In this document: one piece after another, positions 1-7,993 of the stretch
Layout of the letters: the number at the start of each line of letters is the position of its first letter
Position numbering within the stretch: position 1 is the first letter of the stretch
DNA from: Arachidicoccus rhizosphaerae
Lineage (GTDB): Bacteria; Bacteroidota; Bacteroidia; Chitinophagales; Chitinophagaceae
Length of the DNA: 64,000 nt
Assembly: GCF_900107765.1 (NCBI RefSeq)
Contig: NZ_FNQY01000002.1
Location: 186,001 to 250,000, forward strand
Direction: 5' to 3'
The notes under the pieces: generated by a model
What the model was told of the DNA's origin: nothing
Databases searched by the model: none
Seen by the model: only the letters and a program-made list of their open reading frames with translations
Translations under genes and position numbers: made by a program

Positions 1-495
1 GTAATATTAAACTGGACTACCTACACCGAATCCAACAATAAAGGCTTTCGGATTCAAAAATCTATGGATGGAATTAATTTTCAGGATCTGGATTTTGTGG
101 CCAGTCAGGCTTATAATGGTGTCAGCAGCAGCGCCTTAGATTATAGTTTTCGCGCAGGGCTGTTAGACGGGACTGCGTATTACCGTTTTGTTCAGGAAGA
201 TCAAAATGGGACAAAAAAGAGTTCTAATGTAATTCGCTTAATAAATAACCTTCTTGAATTTAAGGTCCAGGCTTATCCCAATCCCGTCCAAAATACATTA
301 CAGGTAAAAATTATTGGAAAAAGGTCTGCAAATGCGGGGTTAACCTTATTGAATTTTGCCGGTAAGGTATTGCGTAGGCAGCCCGTTACGGGGGCACAAA
401 CTAAGATCGATATGCAAGGTCTGGCGGCTGGTATTTATTTGCTGAGGTATAAGGATAATGCAAATACTACAGTAATAAAAGTGATTAAACAATAA
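1..495 (+). CDS. T9SS C-terminal sorting domain protein, 3' fragment
   Basis: The reading frame is open from the first base of the window, so this is the C-terminal end of a larger secreted protein whose start lies to the left. The first codons read NWTTYTESNNKGF, followed by the RIQKSMDG type of motif, which is common just before the sorting domain of type IX secretion cargo in Bacteroidota. The last ~75 residues (from YPNPVQNTL to the end) have the form of the type A T9SS sorting signal: YPNP start, a central GK-type turn, then LAAGIYLLRY and a short basic tail. Such domains direct export across the outer membrane and are then removed or anchored. The catalytic or binding part is outside the window, so its function cannot be stated. 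Confidence 0.88.
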   Translation, partial: VILNWTTYTESNNKGFRIQKSMDGINFQDLDFVASQAYNGVSSSALDYSFRAGLLDGTAYYRFVQEDQNGTKKSSNVIRLINNLLEFKVQAYPNPVQNTLQVKIIGKRSANAGLTLLNFAGKVLRRQPVTGAQTKIDMQGLAAGIYLLRYKDNANTTVIKVIKQ

Positions 496-1038
496 TCCGG
501 TGTTTAAATAGGGGGATATGTATAACTAATTGTTAATCAGTAAATTGATTTTGAGCCGGTGATTATCCAGCTTCATTAAAGATATTGAAGGATACTGTTT
601 TATCCGGTTTTGGCGAAAAACCACCCTTTTGGGTAGGACTGAAAAATGGAATTTTACCGTTCTTTATGCATCCATGGAAATGGATGGATCACTCAAAATC
701 AGTGTTGGACAGTTATTTATCAGTATGTTAGGATTATTTATGTTTCCGACTAGGGATCACCTATATAATCAGAGTTATCCATTAGCTGATCTTTAACTGA
801 TTGTAAATCACTGAAATAATAAGTTATTTGCGATGTTAAGTTGATATTGCCAAAACGCATAAACTGTATGAGATTTGCGATAAATGAGGGATTTTCGTGG
901 GGTCGCAACCAAATTTGCCTTTCTTTTCAGGAAGGTATAGTGTCAGTGTTCAGGGTGAGAACTTTAAGGGTAGTTCTTGCCCTGATTTGATTTGGGGCTA
1001 ACTGTTATGAAATATAAAATCTTTTTAGTAAATTCTTG
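496..1038. other. intergenic region without a recognisable gene
   Basis: No ORF with coding character was found on either strand. It holds a short inverted repeat near 668-688 and a stronger hairpin at 951-984. The hairpin has 13-bp arms (CAGGGTGAGAACT and AGTTCTTGCCCTG, two G-U pairs) followed by a T-rich stretch. It could be a terminator, but it lies ~450 bases after the upstream gene. Confidence 0.5.
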
Positions 1039-1046
1039 TACCTTTG
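1039..1046 (+). promoter_or_regulatory. Bacteroidota -7 promoter element for the B12 locus
   Basis: TACCTTTG matches the Bacteroidota -7 consensus TAnnTTTG. It sits just before the first paired element of the cobalamin riboswitch, so the transcript would begin with the aptamer. No good -33 TTTG is seen at the expected distance. Confidence 0.55.
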
Positions 1047-1051
1047 CCGCC

Positions 1052-1225
1052 GATACGGTTTTTGCTTCGGCAAAATTAAAAGGGAAGTTGGTGCAATCCC
1101 AACGCTATCCCCGTAGCTGTAAACTTTCTTACAATGCGTGATTGTAAGTTTCTGAAAAGTGTCACTGCCAGATAATAATTGGTGGGAAGACCCAGAGCAA
1201 AGTGAGCCAGAAGACCTGCCTGATC
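1052..1225 (+). promoter_or_regulatory. cobalamin (vitamin B12) riboswitch
   Basis: The conserved cobalamin-riboswitch blocks occur in order: AAAAGGGAA at ~1078, GTGCAATCC, the GCTATCCCCGTAGCTGTAA block at ~1111-1130, a CACTGCC segment at ~1163, GGTGGGAAG at ~1181, and the B12 box AGCCAGAAGACCTGCC at 1205-1220. The aptamer lies ~180 bases before a BtuB-like receptor. In this class, adenosylcobalamin binding represses expression of uptake genes. Downstream repeats at 1243-1322 may form the expression platform. Confidence 0.95.
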
Positions 1226-1402
1226 AATTTTAATAGCTAAAAACAGACTTTCGGGTGAAAGGTCTTCAGCGCATGTTATTGCTTAGGACAGACTGTCTGT
1301 TGGTTCTCTCAACATAGTCTGTGTGTTCAGGTGATTTCAGTCCTGCTGTTTTCCTGCTTCCTATTTTTAAGGAACCCCGGTGTCTGCTATCGTTTGATAA
1401 CA

Positions 1403-3529
1403 ATGATAAATGATAATTTGGGCAGCATACGTAAAATTTCTTCATTCCTTGCAGGATGGATCGGGTTATGTATATTCATATTGTTGTCTGGTGTCTTAAC
1501 CGCCCAATCCTCCATTCATTCATTACCAACCCGGAATAAAAACACCGAGAGACCGGTTGCTGATACCTCCCTGCCTTTCAATGATTCGGCAAATATATTG
1601 CAGGATGTAAATCTGTATACCACCATTTTACCGGCTGTTATTAGCTGCATAGATCCCATTCAGGTAATTACCCGTAAATACCCGGTCTGGCAGGACGGTT
1701 TAAGCGTATCTGATATGGTACGATATTTTTCAGGGGTACAGTTAAAGGATTATGGCGGTGTCGGAGGACTTAAAACGGTCGATGTCCGCAGTCTGGGTAC
1801 CAGACATACGGCGGTTTTAATGGATGGCTTACCTCTTGAAAATGCACAAAATGGCCAGGTTGATTTAGGAAAATATGGATTGAATGATTTAAGCAGTATC
1901 TCCATTTACAAAAATCAAAATAGTCAGATATTCCAGCCGGCAACGGCCTTTGCAAGCAGTAATGCCATTTATTTGGAATCCAGGATGGAGTCCCTGGATA
2001 GTCTACGGCCGCAAAAAGGAAGTCTTAGTATGGGTACAGGTTCTTTTGGATTATATAATGGGTCCTTTTATGGTGCTAAAAGGTTATCGAATCTGTTTCA
2101 GATAGAAGCAAGTGTGGATGCCATGACTACCAAAGGAGATTATCCTTATACGTATACCAATGGCGTATATGATACGACCCTTAAAAGAAATAATGGAGAT
2201 GTAAAACGTTTCAATGGCAAATTGAGTTTGTATGGGCATTTTGAGGATAGCAGCGCTTTATCCGTGATTGTGTATGGATTCAGAAGACAGATGGGACTGC
2301 CTGGTGCCATTGTCAGCAATAAATTTACCAATAAGGAAAGGCAGGACGAATCGGACTTTTATGGACAAACATCCTATTTTAAGCCGGTAGGAACAAAGGA
2401 TAAAATTAAAGTACAGTTTAAATACAATTATAACTATCTAAAGTACAGCAACCCGGAAATTAATAAACTTTACCTGGTAAATGGCGATACAATTAAAGGA
2501 GTGCTTGCCAATCATTACAGGCAATCTTCTTATTTTTTCTCAGCGGCTAATCTTTATCAGATATTACCTGGCTGGGATCTGGACCTATCCGCTGACGTGC
2601 ATTATGATCATTTAAGGATGGATCTCAATGGCCTGGAAAACCCATACAGATGGACCTATTATGGTGCTATTGCCAGTTATGTGACCATTAGCAGGGTTCA
2701 ATTAGCAGGTAATCTTCTATATACAAATGTTCGGGACCATCAGCAGATAAATGACGGGATAATAGGAAAACAAAAATTATCTCCTGCTTTCAGCGCCAGC
2801 TGGCAACCTTTTGAGGGGCTGCCCGTTAAATTCAGGTCTTTTTTTAAAAAGTCCTTTCAGATGCCGACTTTTAATGATTTATATCTGACCCAGTATAATC
2901 AGACAGAGCTGCGCCCTGAAAATAGTGAACAGTATAGTCTTGGAATTTCCTATTACAAAGGCTGGTCGGGCCTTTTTAAAAATCTTCAATTGGAACTGGA
3001 TGGGTATTATAATGAAGTCAAAGACAAGATAGTGGCGATTCCTACAACAAGCTTATTTCGGTGGCAAATGGTAAATCTGGGGCTGGCTAAAATTAAAGGC
3101 CTTGAATTTACAGCAAAATCAACGTTTGAACTCAACGGGTGGCTGTTGCTTTCTACCCTTGAATATACTTATCAGGATGCCAGAGATTATACAAAGCCAG
3201 GTTCCGTAACCTATAAAAATGAATTGCCTTATATACCCAGGCATAGCGGCTCTTTTATTTTATCCATCTTAAAAGACAGGTTCGGGATGAATTATAGTTT
3301 TATTTATGACGGTGAAAGGTACAGTGAACGTTTTAATAGCCTGGTAAGTTATGTGCCCGCCTGGTACACCCACGATGTTTCCTTTAATTATCGCCTGCCA
3401 ATAAAGGGGCCTCTGACATCGGCTCTATTATTATCAGTAGATAATGTTTTTAATCAGCATTATGATGTAATTGAAAATTATCCAATGCCGGGTAGAAATT
3501 TTAAAATAGGTGTTCAATTTGATTTTTAA
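1403..3529 (+). CDS. btuB: TonB-dependent outer-membrane receptor, BtuB-like (cobalamin uptake)
   Basis: A 708-residue TonB-dependent receptor predicted to import cobalamin across the outer membrane. The ATG at 1403 is preferred over an upstream in-frame GTG at 1331, because it gives a normal signal peptide (hydrophobic core about residues 15-32, cleavage after LTA). The plug domain is visible at about residues 95-175, with VRSLGTRHTAVLMDG and the VDLGKYGLNDL element. It is followed by a long Tyr/aromatic-rich 22-strand-type barrel ending in phenylalanine. There is no N-terminal carboxypeptidase-like domain, so it is BtuB-like, not SusC-like. The cobalamin riboswitch just upstream is the main evidence for substrate. 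The next gene starts two bases after its stop, indicating one transcript with the surface lipoproteins. Confidence 0.88.
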   Translation: MINDNLGSIRKISSFLAGWIGLCIFILLSGVLTAQSSIHSLPTRNKNTERPVADTSLPFNDSANILQDVNLYTTILPAVISCIDPIQVITRKYPVWQDGLSVSDMVRYFSGVQLKDYGGVGGLKTVDVRSLGTRHTAVLMDGLPLENAQNGQVDLGKYGLNDLSSISIYKNQNSQIFQPATAFASSNAIYLESRMESLDSLRPQKGSLSMGTGSFGLYNGSFYGAKRLSNLFQIEASVDAMTTKGDYPYTYTNGVYDTTLKRNNGDVKRFNGKLSLYGHFEDSSALSVIVYGFRRQMGLPGAIVSNKFTNKERQDESDFYGQTSYFKPVGTKDKIKVQFKYNYNYLKYSNPEINKLYLVNGDTIKGVLANHYRQSSYFFSAANLYQILPGWDLDLSADVHYDHLRMDLNGLENPYRWTYYGAIASYVTISRVQLAGNLLYTNVRDHQQINDGIIGKQKLSPAFSASWQPFEGLPVKFRSFFKKSFQMPTFNDLYLTQYNQTELRPENSEQYSLGISYYKGWSGLFKNLQLELDGYYNEVKDKIVAIPTTSLFRWQMVNLGLAKIKGLEFTAKSTFELNGWLLLSTLEYTYQDARDYTKPGSVTYKNELPYIPRHSGSFILSILKDRFGMNYSFIYDGERYSERFNSLVSYVPAWYTHDVSFNYRLPIKGPLTSALLLSVDNVFNQHYDVIENYPMPGRNFKIGVQFDF

Positions 3530-3530
3530 T

Positions 3531-4655
3531 ATGAAACTTCTAAAACCTTATATCCTCTTTTGCACCTTTGGAATCCTGGTTATGCTAATGGCCGGATGCC
3601 GTAAAGAGGTGGGAGTGATTGCGCCTGAAACAACGCAATTAATGAACCCGGGTGAATATGGGTCCGGTATGGATTTCTATTTACTCAATGAAGGGAATAT
3701 GGGCAGCAATCATTGTAGCCTGGATTTTTTCAATCATTCAGCGGGAACCTATGCACTGAATATCTATGAAAGTGTAAATCCAAGTGTTACATTAGGTTTG
3801 GGGGATGTTGGTAATGATATTGAAATTTATGGAGGAAAGCTATATGTTGTTGTAAACGGTTCCGGCAAAGTTGAAGTATTGGAGAAAGGGTCAGCGGTAA
3901 AATTATGTCAGATCGAAGTCCCTAATTGCAGGAGTCTGGCATTTTGGAACTCAAAAGTTTTTGTTACTTCCTATAACGGATTTGTGGGTGTTGTTGACAC
4001 GTCCGTATTACAAAACGGGGCTGGGAGCGTTCAGCTAGACAAGCAAATAGCGGTGGGACGTGAGCCTGAAGGCTTAGCCGTGGCTGCTAATCAGTTGTAT
4101 GTTGCCAACAGCGGCGGATACAGCCCTCCGCTCTATGACCATACGGTATCGGTGATCGATTTAAATACCCTAAGCGTCTCTAAGACAATTGACTTAGGCA
4201 TTAACCTGAATGATGTGCAGGCAGATAATTACGGGCATGTCGTAGTGAGCGCCAGAGGAAACTATGCGGAGGTTGCTCCCAGCTTTTATGTACTGGACGC
4301 GTCAACGGGTGAGGTATTAAAACATGAACAGATACCTGTCGGCAACTTTGCCATAAGCGATAGTATCCTGTATTATTTTACATCATCCTATCAGGCAAAC
4401 AATCAGAAGGTAAGCTATAAGCGCTACAATCTTAAAACGCTGTCGGCTATAGCTGGAAGCTTTCTGACGAGTAATCTTTCCGAAAAAATACAATTTCCGT
4501 ATGCCCTGAAAGTTGATCCTAAAGGTAATAGGATTCTGATTTCAGATGCCGGAGATTATACCTCTCCCGGTACTTTGTATTGGGTAGATATGGAAGGTAA
4601 TGTGCTTTGGCAGGTTCAAACCGGTGAAATTCCCGGTCATATTGCCTTTTTGTAA
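3531..4655 (+). CDS. surface lipoprotein with beta-propeller (DUF5074/YncE-like), BtuG-like
   Basis: A 374-residue lipoprotein with lipobox LMAGC (Cys23). The ATG at 3531 is chosen over an in-frame GTG at 3510 that overlaps the receptor gene. After the lipobox come FYLLNEGNMGSN and repeated blade-like units such as KLYVVVNGSGKVEVLE and QLYVANSGGYSPP. These fit a seven-bladed YncE/DUF5074-type propeller. In Bacteroides, BtuG proteins of this architecture sit beside BtuB, bind cobalamin at the cell surface and cap the receptor. The same gene order behind a B12 riboswitch supports a BtuG role here; the ligand assignment is inference. The spacing to btuB is a single base plus the stop codon. Confidence 0.78.
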   Translation: MKLLKPYILFCTFGILVMLMAGCRKEVGVIAPETTQLMNPGEYGSGMDFYLLNEGNMGSNHCSLDFFNHSAGTYALNIYESVNPSVTLGLGDVGNDIEIYGGKLYVVVNGSGKVEVLEKGSAVKLCQIEVPNCRSLAFWNSKVFVTSYNGFVGVVDTSVLQNGAGSVQLDKQIAVGREPEGLAVAANQLYVANSGGYSPPLYDHTVSVIDLNTLSVSKTIDLGINLNDVQADNYGHVVVSARGNYAEVAPSFYVLDASTGEVLKHEQIPVGNFAISDSILYYFTSSYQANNQKVSYKRYNLKTLSAIAGSFLTSNLSEKIQFPYALKVDPKGNRILISDAGDYTSPGTLYWVDMEGNVLWQVQTGEIPGHIAFL

Positions 4656-4717
4656 TTGCTGGCTTTAAGGGGCAGCATAAACGGATGAAAAATAGAAATA
4701 ATAAAAAACAATAGTAA

Positions 4718-5617
4718 ATGAAAAAGATGAAATGGAGTATCAAAGTAGCCACTGTGGCAGTTTGTATTTGTACGCTGGCTGTAAGCTCCTGTAGTAAGTC
4801 AGATAGTGTGAGTGATACTGAAGACGAGCAGTTAATAAGGCCGGTTACAGATTCCAGTAGCGCCTATGTGGATACGGTATTTAGTTTTACACCTGCTCCC
4901 GGGCAGTTTGTAAATACGGATTATGCAGATATTAACACGGTTAGTAAGATTACAGAGAATAAAACCATTTCTCTTGGGGCCTGGGGCGGTCAGATTGTGT
5001 TAGGTTTTGACCATACAGTCATCAATAATGAAGGAAACGATCTGCTTATTTTGGGCAATGCGGCGGCTACCTCAGCCGAACCCGGTATCGTCTGGGTGAG
5101 TTATGACGCCAACCGGAACGGATTACCCGATGATACCTGGTACGAATTGAAGGGGAGTGCTTATGGTGCTGAGGGTTACGAAAGGAATTACAAAGTGACT
5201 TATTTCAATCCGGGCGACGGAAATACAACCTCCGATATTATGTGGGTAGATAACCATAATGATACCGGGTATGTGAAATTAAATGTCTATCACAAACAGT
5301 CTTATTTCCCGGCCTGGATAACGGCCTCTAGCTATACTTTGGAAGGAAGTAAGTTGCCGGATACCAATATCGATATGAGCAACCCTACCTATATCAAAAG
5401 TCTGCCTTTTGAATTCGGTTACGTTGATAATATTGCCACGGCAGCGGGCGGCGATTCCCTGGATATCAGCAACGCCATTGATGCAGACGGTAATGCCATC
5501 GCTTTAAAGGGAATAGACTTTATAAAAATTCAGACAGGGATAATGAAGGATATGGGCTGGTTAGGCGAACTCTCCACTGAAGTGACAAGTGTGGCGGACG
5601 CGTCCCTGTTAAAATAA
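4718..5617 (+). CDS. surface lipoprotein of the B12 locus, possible cobalamin-binding accessory protein
   Basis: A 299-residue lipoprotein with a signal peptide ending in VSSC (Cys25). I do not recognise a named domain with certainty. It resembles Bacteroidota 'cell surface protein' genes found near BtuB/YncE-like genes. Visible features are TPAPGQF, a LGAWGGQIVLGFDH segment, an EPGIVWVSYD motif and a DANRNGLPDD loop (residues 130-139) that looks like a calcium-binding loop. Aromatic-rich segments follow (YFPAWI). The gene lies between two propeller lipoproteins in the same orientation, 62 bases after the first. It could be a BtuH-type cobalamin-binding lipoprotein or a structural partner of the receptor. 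The function is inferred from context only. Confidence 0.7.
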   Translation: MKKMKWSIKVATVAVCICTLAVSSCSKSDSVSDTEDEQLIRPVTDSSSAYVDTVFSFTPAPGQFVNTDYADINTVSKITENKTISLGAWGGQIVLGFDHTVINNEGNDLLILGNAAATSAEPGIVWVSYDANRNGLPDDTWYELKGSAYGAEGYERNYKVTYFNPGDGNTTSDIMWVDNHNDTGYVKLNVYHKQSYFPAWITASSYTLEGSKLPDTNIDMSNPTYIKSLPFEFGYVDNIATAAGGDSLDISNAIDADGNAIALKGIDFIKIQTGIMKDMGWLGELSTEVTSVADASLLK

Positions 5618-5656
5618 ATCTTTAAAAATTTTATTACTTTAATCAATTAGAAAAAA

Positions 5657-6778
5657 ATGAAACAATTATTCACTCTAAAAACAAAAAGCCCAAATCGATT
5701 TAAGCTTTCTCCCGTGCTTTGGGCTTGCTTAATGGTCATTGTTTTAATGACTGCTTGTAGTAAAAATGATGACAATTCAGTAACTACACCCACCGGCCCT
5801 TACGCCAACGGATTTTTCATTTTAAATGAAGGATGGTATGGCCATGAAAACGGGAGTGTTAATTTCTATCAGTATGGTGCAGATACCCTACAGCTCAGCG
5901 CCTTTGCTGCGGCCAATAATGGAAACAGCCCTACCACAAGTACAGCGACTTTAGAGGACGGCGCGATCATCGGAAATGACCTGTTTTTGATCTCTACCGC
6001 TGGCGGTCCTATTACAGTGGCAGATGCTGCCACGCTGCAACAAGTCGGACAGATCACCATGGATGGGTCGAGTTTCAGGGCAATTGCTGCTATAGATGCG
6101 AATACGGCTGTGGTAAGTAGTGGCTCTGATATATATACCATTGATTTAAATTCACTTACCATTAATACCACCCCGGTTTATGCAGGGAATTACATTAAAA
6201 AATTATTGAAAGTGGGAGATTATCTTCTGGCCAGCAGTAATAACGGCGTGGATATCATTAAAATAAGTGATTGGAGTCTGGTAAAGCATTTTGACGGACC
6301 AACGGAAGGTTATGTAACCACTAAAGATGGTACGGTGTATGGTGCAGGTGGCAAACTTTTGGTAAGTGTGAACGCTGCTAGTCAGGATACTACCCAGATC
6401 GCACTCAATCAAGCCATTTGGGTGGATGATTATGCTTATCATGCGCCAAGCCTGGTTGCATCTTCTAAAGAGAATGCCATTTTTTATATCGCAAAACCTA
6501 CAAGTGGTTATTCCGGCAATGAAATCTATAAATACACCAAAGGAGACGCCGGGTCATTAAATGCACCTTTTATTACTTTACCAACAGGTGAGACCTTTTA
6601 TTCTACCGGACTCGGCTATGACAAGCAAAACAATCAGATCGTAACCTGGTCCATTACCGGTTATAGCGAAACAGATAGTAATTTCTTACGTTTTTATGAT
6701 GCGACAACCGGAGATTTGGTCAAATCCATTGAATATAAACATATTTACTTCCCAGGGAACATTGTATTTTATAATTAA
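5657..6778 (+). CDS. second DUF5074/YncE-like propeller surface lipoprotein, BtuG-like paralogue
   Basis: A 373-residue lipoprotein; the signal peptide ends in VLMTAC (Cys34). It opens with the same FFILNEGWYGHENG element as the first propeller protein (FYLLNEGNMGSN there). It continues with blade-like repeats (GNDLFLISTAGGPITVAD, VVSSGSDIYTIDLNS, YLLASSNNGVDIIKISD). The family is therefore the same, though sequence similarity between the two looks low outside these elements. It is the last gene of the riboswitch-controlled cluster, 39 bases after its neighbour, and is followed by a large hairpin. It may bind cobalamin or another corrinoid; the ligand is not shown by the sequence. Confidence 0.72.
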   Translation: MKQLFTLKTKSPNRFKLSPVLWACLMVIVLMTACSKNDDNSVTTPTGPYANGFFILNEGWYGHENGSVNFYQYGADTLQLSAFAAANNGNSPTTSTATLEDGAIIGNDLFLISTAGGPITVADAATLQQVGQITMDGSSFRAIAAIDANTAVVSSGSDIYTIDLNSLTINTTPVYAGNYIKKLLKVGDYLLASSNNGVDIIKISDWSLVKHFDGPTEGYVTTKDGTVYGAGGKLLVSVNAASQDTTQIALNQAIWVDDYAYHAPSLVASSKENAIFYIAKPTSGYSGNEIYKYTKGDAGSLNAPFITLPTGETFYSTGLGYDKQNNQIVTWSITGYSETDSNFLRFYDATTGDLVKSIEYKHIYFPGNIVFYN

Positions 6779-6824
6779 GCAGGTTTGGGCTAGTAGCTTT
6801 AATTGATAAGTCAGGCCACTATCT

Positions 6825-6876
6825 ATACATACAAGAGCCATTTTGGAGGTCGATCCAAAATGGCTCTTGTATGTAT
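6825..6876. terminator. long perfect inverted repeat, probable bidirectional terminator
   Basis: Two perfectly complementary 23-base arms (6825-6847 and 6854-6876) with a six-base loop lie between the convergent B12 locus and alcohol dehydrogenase gene. No clear T-tract follows on either strand, so intrinsic termination is likely but not certain. Confidence 0.6.
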
Positions 6877-6933
6877 CAGCCTGATTGAAAATCTATTTTT
6901 CCTTATCAGAGTAATTGTTTAGGTTGTCTTTCG

Positions 6934-7971
6934 TCAGAGCGTGGCCATGTCGATAACGAACCGGTAACGCACATCACTGTTCAGTACCCTTTGGTAGGCT
7001 TCATTGACATAACTGATGTTAATGACTTCAACGTCAGAGGTAATTTGGTGCTCGGCACAAAAATCCAGCATTTCCTGAGTTTCGGGAATGCCGCCGATAG
7101 AAGATCCCGTGATAGCCCTGTTGAACGGTAACCCTTTTAACTGGAGTCCTCCCGGAGGTAATCCCACGCAGATATGCACGCCATTGTCTTTTAGTAAAGA
7201 CATGTAAAAATCATAATCATGAGGCGCGGATACCGTGTCAATGATATAATCAAAATAGCGTTTCAGCGGCTGAACCTGCTCTACCTCCTTGGTATTGCAG
7301 AACTTATGGGCACCCAGTCTTTGAGCGTCCTGTTTTTTACTTTCGGATCTGCTCAGCAGGGTAACTTCCGCACCCAGGGCAACTAAAAATTTAACGGCCA
7401 TATGCCCCAGACCTCCCAGTCCCAAAACGGCAACCTTGTGTCCTTTGCCAATATTCCATTTTTTGATAGGAGAATAGGTGGTAATGCCGGCACATAAAAG
7501 GGGGGCAACGCCTTTAAGATCTAATTTTTCAGAAACACGAACGACAAAATCCTTGTTACAGACTATTTTGTTGGAATAGCCACCGTACGTAGGTGTCTTT
7601 TTGTCTCTTTCCACCGAATTGTAGGTCCATACAGTTTCTCCTTTCTCGCAAAATTGTTCGTGTCCGCTTTTGCAACTAGGGCATTCGTGGCAGCTGTCTA
7701 CCATACAACCAATACCGACTAGATCGCCTGCTTTAAAATTCACGGCATGCGAACCTACCCGGACAATTCGCCCGACAATTTCATGGCCTGGCACCATAGG
7801 GAAAATGCCAGGACGCCATTCACTTCTGACCTGATGAATATCAGAGTGACAGATGCCGCAGTATAATATGTCTATTTCCACGTCATCCGCTCCAACCTCT
7901 CTGCGCTCAAAATCCCAGGGACCAAGTGGGTCCTTTTCATTTTGAGCAGCGTATCCTTTTACTGGTATCAT
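6934..7971 (-). CDS. zinc-dependent alcohol dehydrogenase, NAD(P)(H) (cinnamyl-alcohol/YahK type)
   Basis: A 345-residue medium-chain dehydrogenase/reductase. The catalytic zinc ligands are visible as Cys38 (CGICHSD), His63-Glu64 (PGHEIVG) and Cys160. The structural zinc site is the four-cysteine lobe Cys94, Cys97, Cys100 and Cys108. The nucleotide-binding motif GLGGLGH lies at 184-190. Length and motifs fit the broad-substrate aldehyde reductase/alcohol dehydrogenase subgroup (YahK, AdhA, Cad-like), which usually prefers NADP(H). The substrate cannot be set from sequence. The gene is downstream of the M3 peptidase gene with 22 bases between them, so they may be cotranscribed, though no functional link is obvious. 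Confidence 0.9.
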   Translation of the reverse strand: MIPVKGYAAQNEKDPLGPWDFERREVGADDVEIDILYCGICHSDIHQVRSEWRPGIFPMVPGHEIVGRIVRVGSHAVNFKAGDLVGIGCMVDSCHECPSCKSGHEQFCEKGETVWTYNSVERDKKTPTYGGYSNKIVCNKDFVVRVSEKLDLKGVAPLLCAGITTYSPIKKWNIGKGHKVAVLGLGGLGHMAVKFLVALGAEVTLLSRSESKKQDAQRLGAHKFCNTKEVEQVQPLKRYFDYIIDTVSAPHDYDFYMSLLKDNGVHICVGLPPGGLQLKGLPFNRAITGSSIGGIPETQEMLDFCAEHQITSDVEVINISYVNEAYQRVLNSDVRYRFVIDMATL

Positions 7972-7993
7972 AACTTTATATTTTTATCATTTG

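Noticed and set aside
1331-1402. Upstream GTG start for the BtuB-like receptor
   Set aside because: It would add 24 residues with a second hydrophobic stretch before the normal signal peptide; the ATG at 1403 gives a standard N-terminus.
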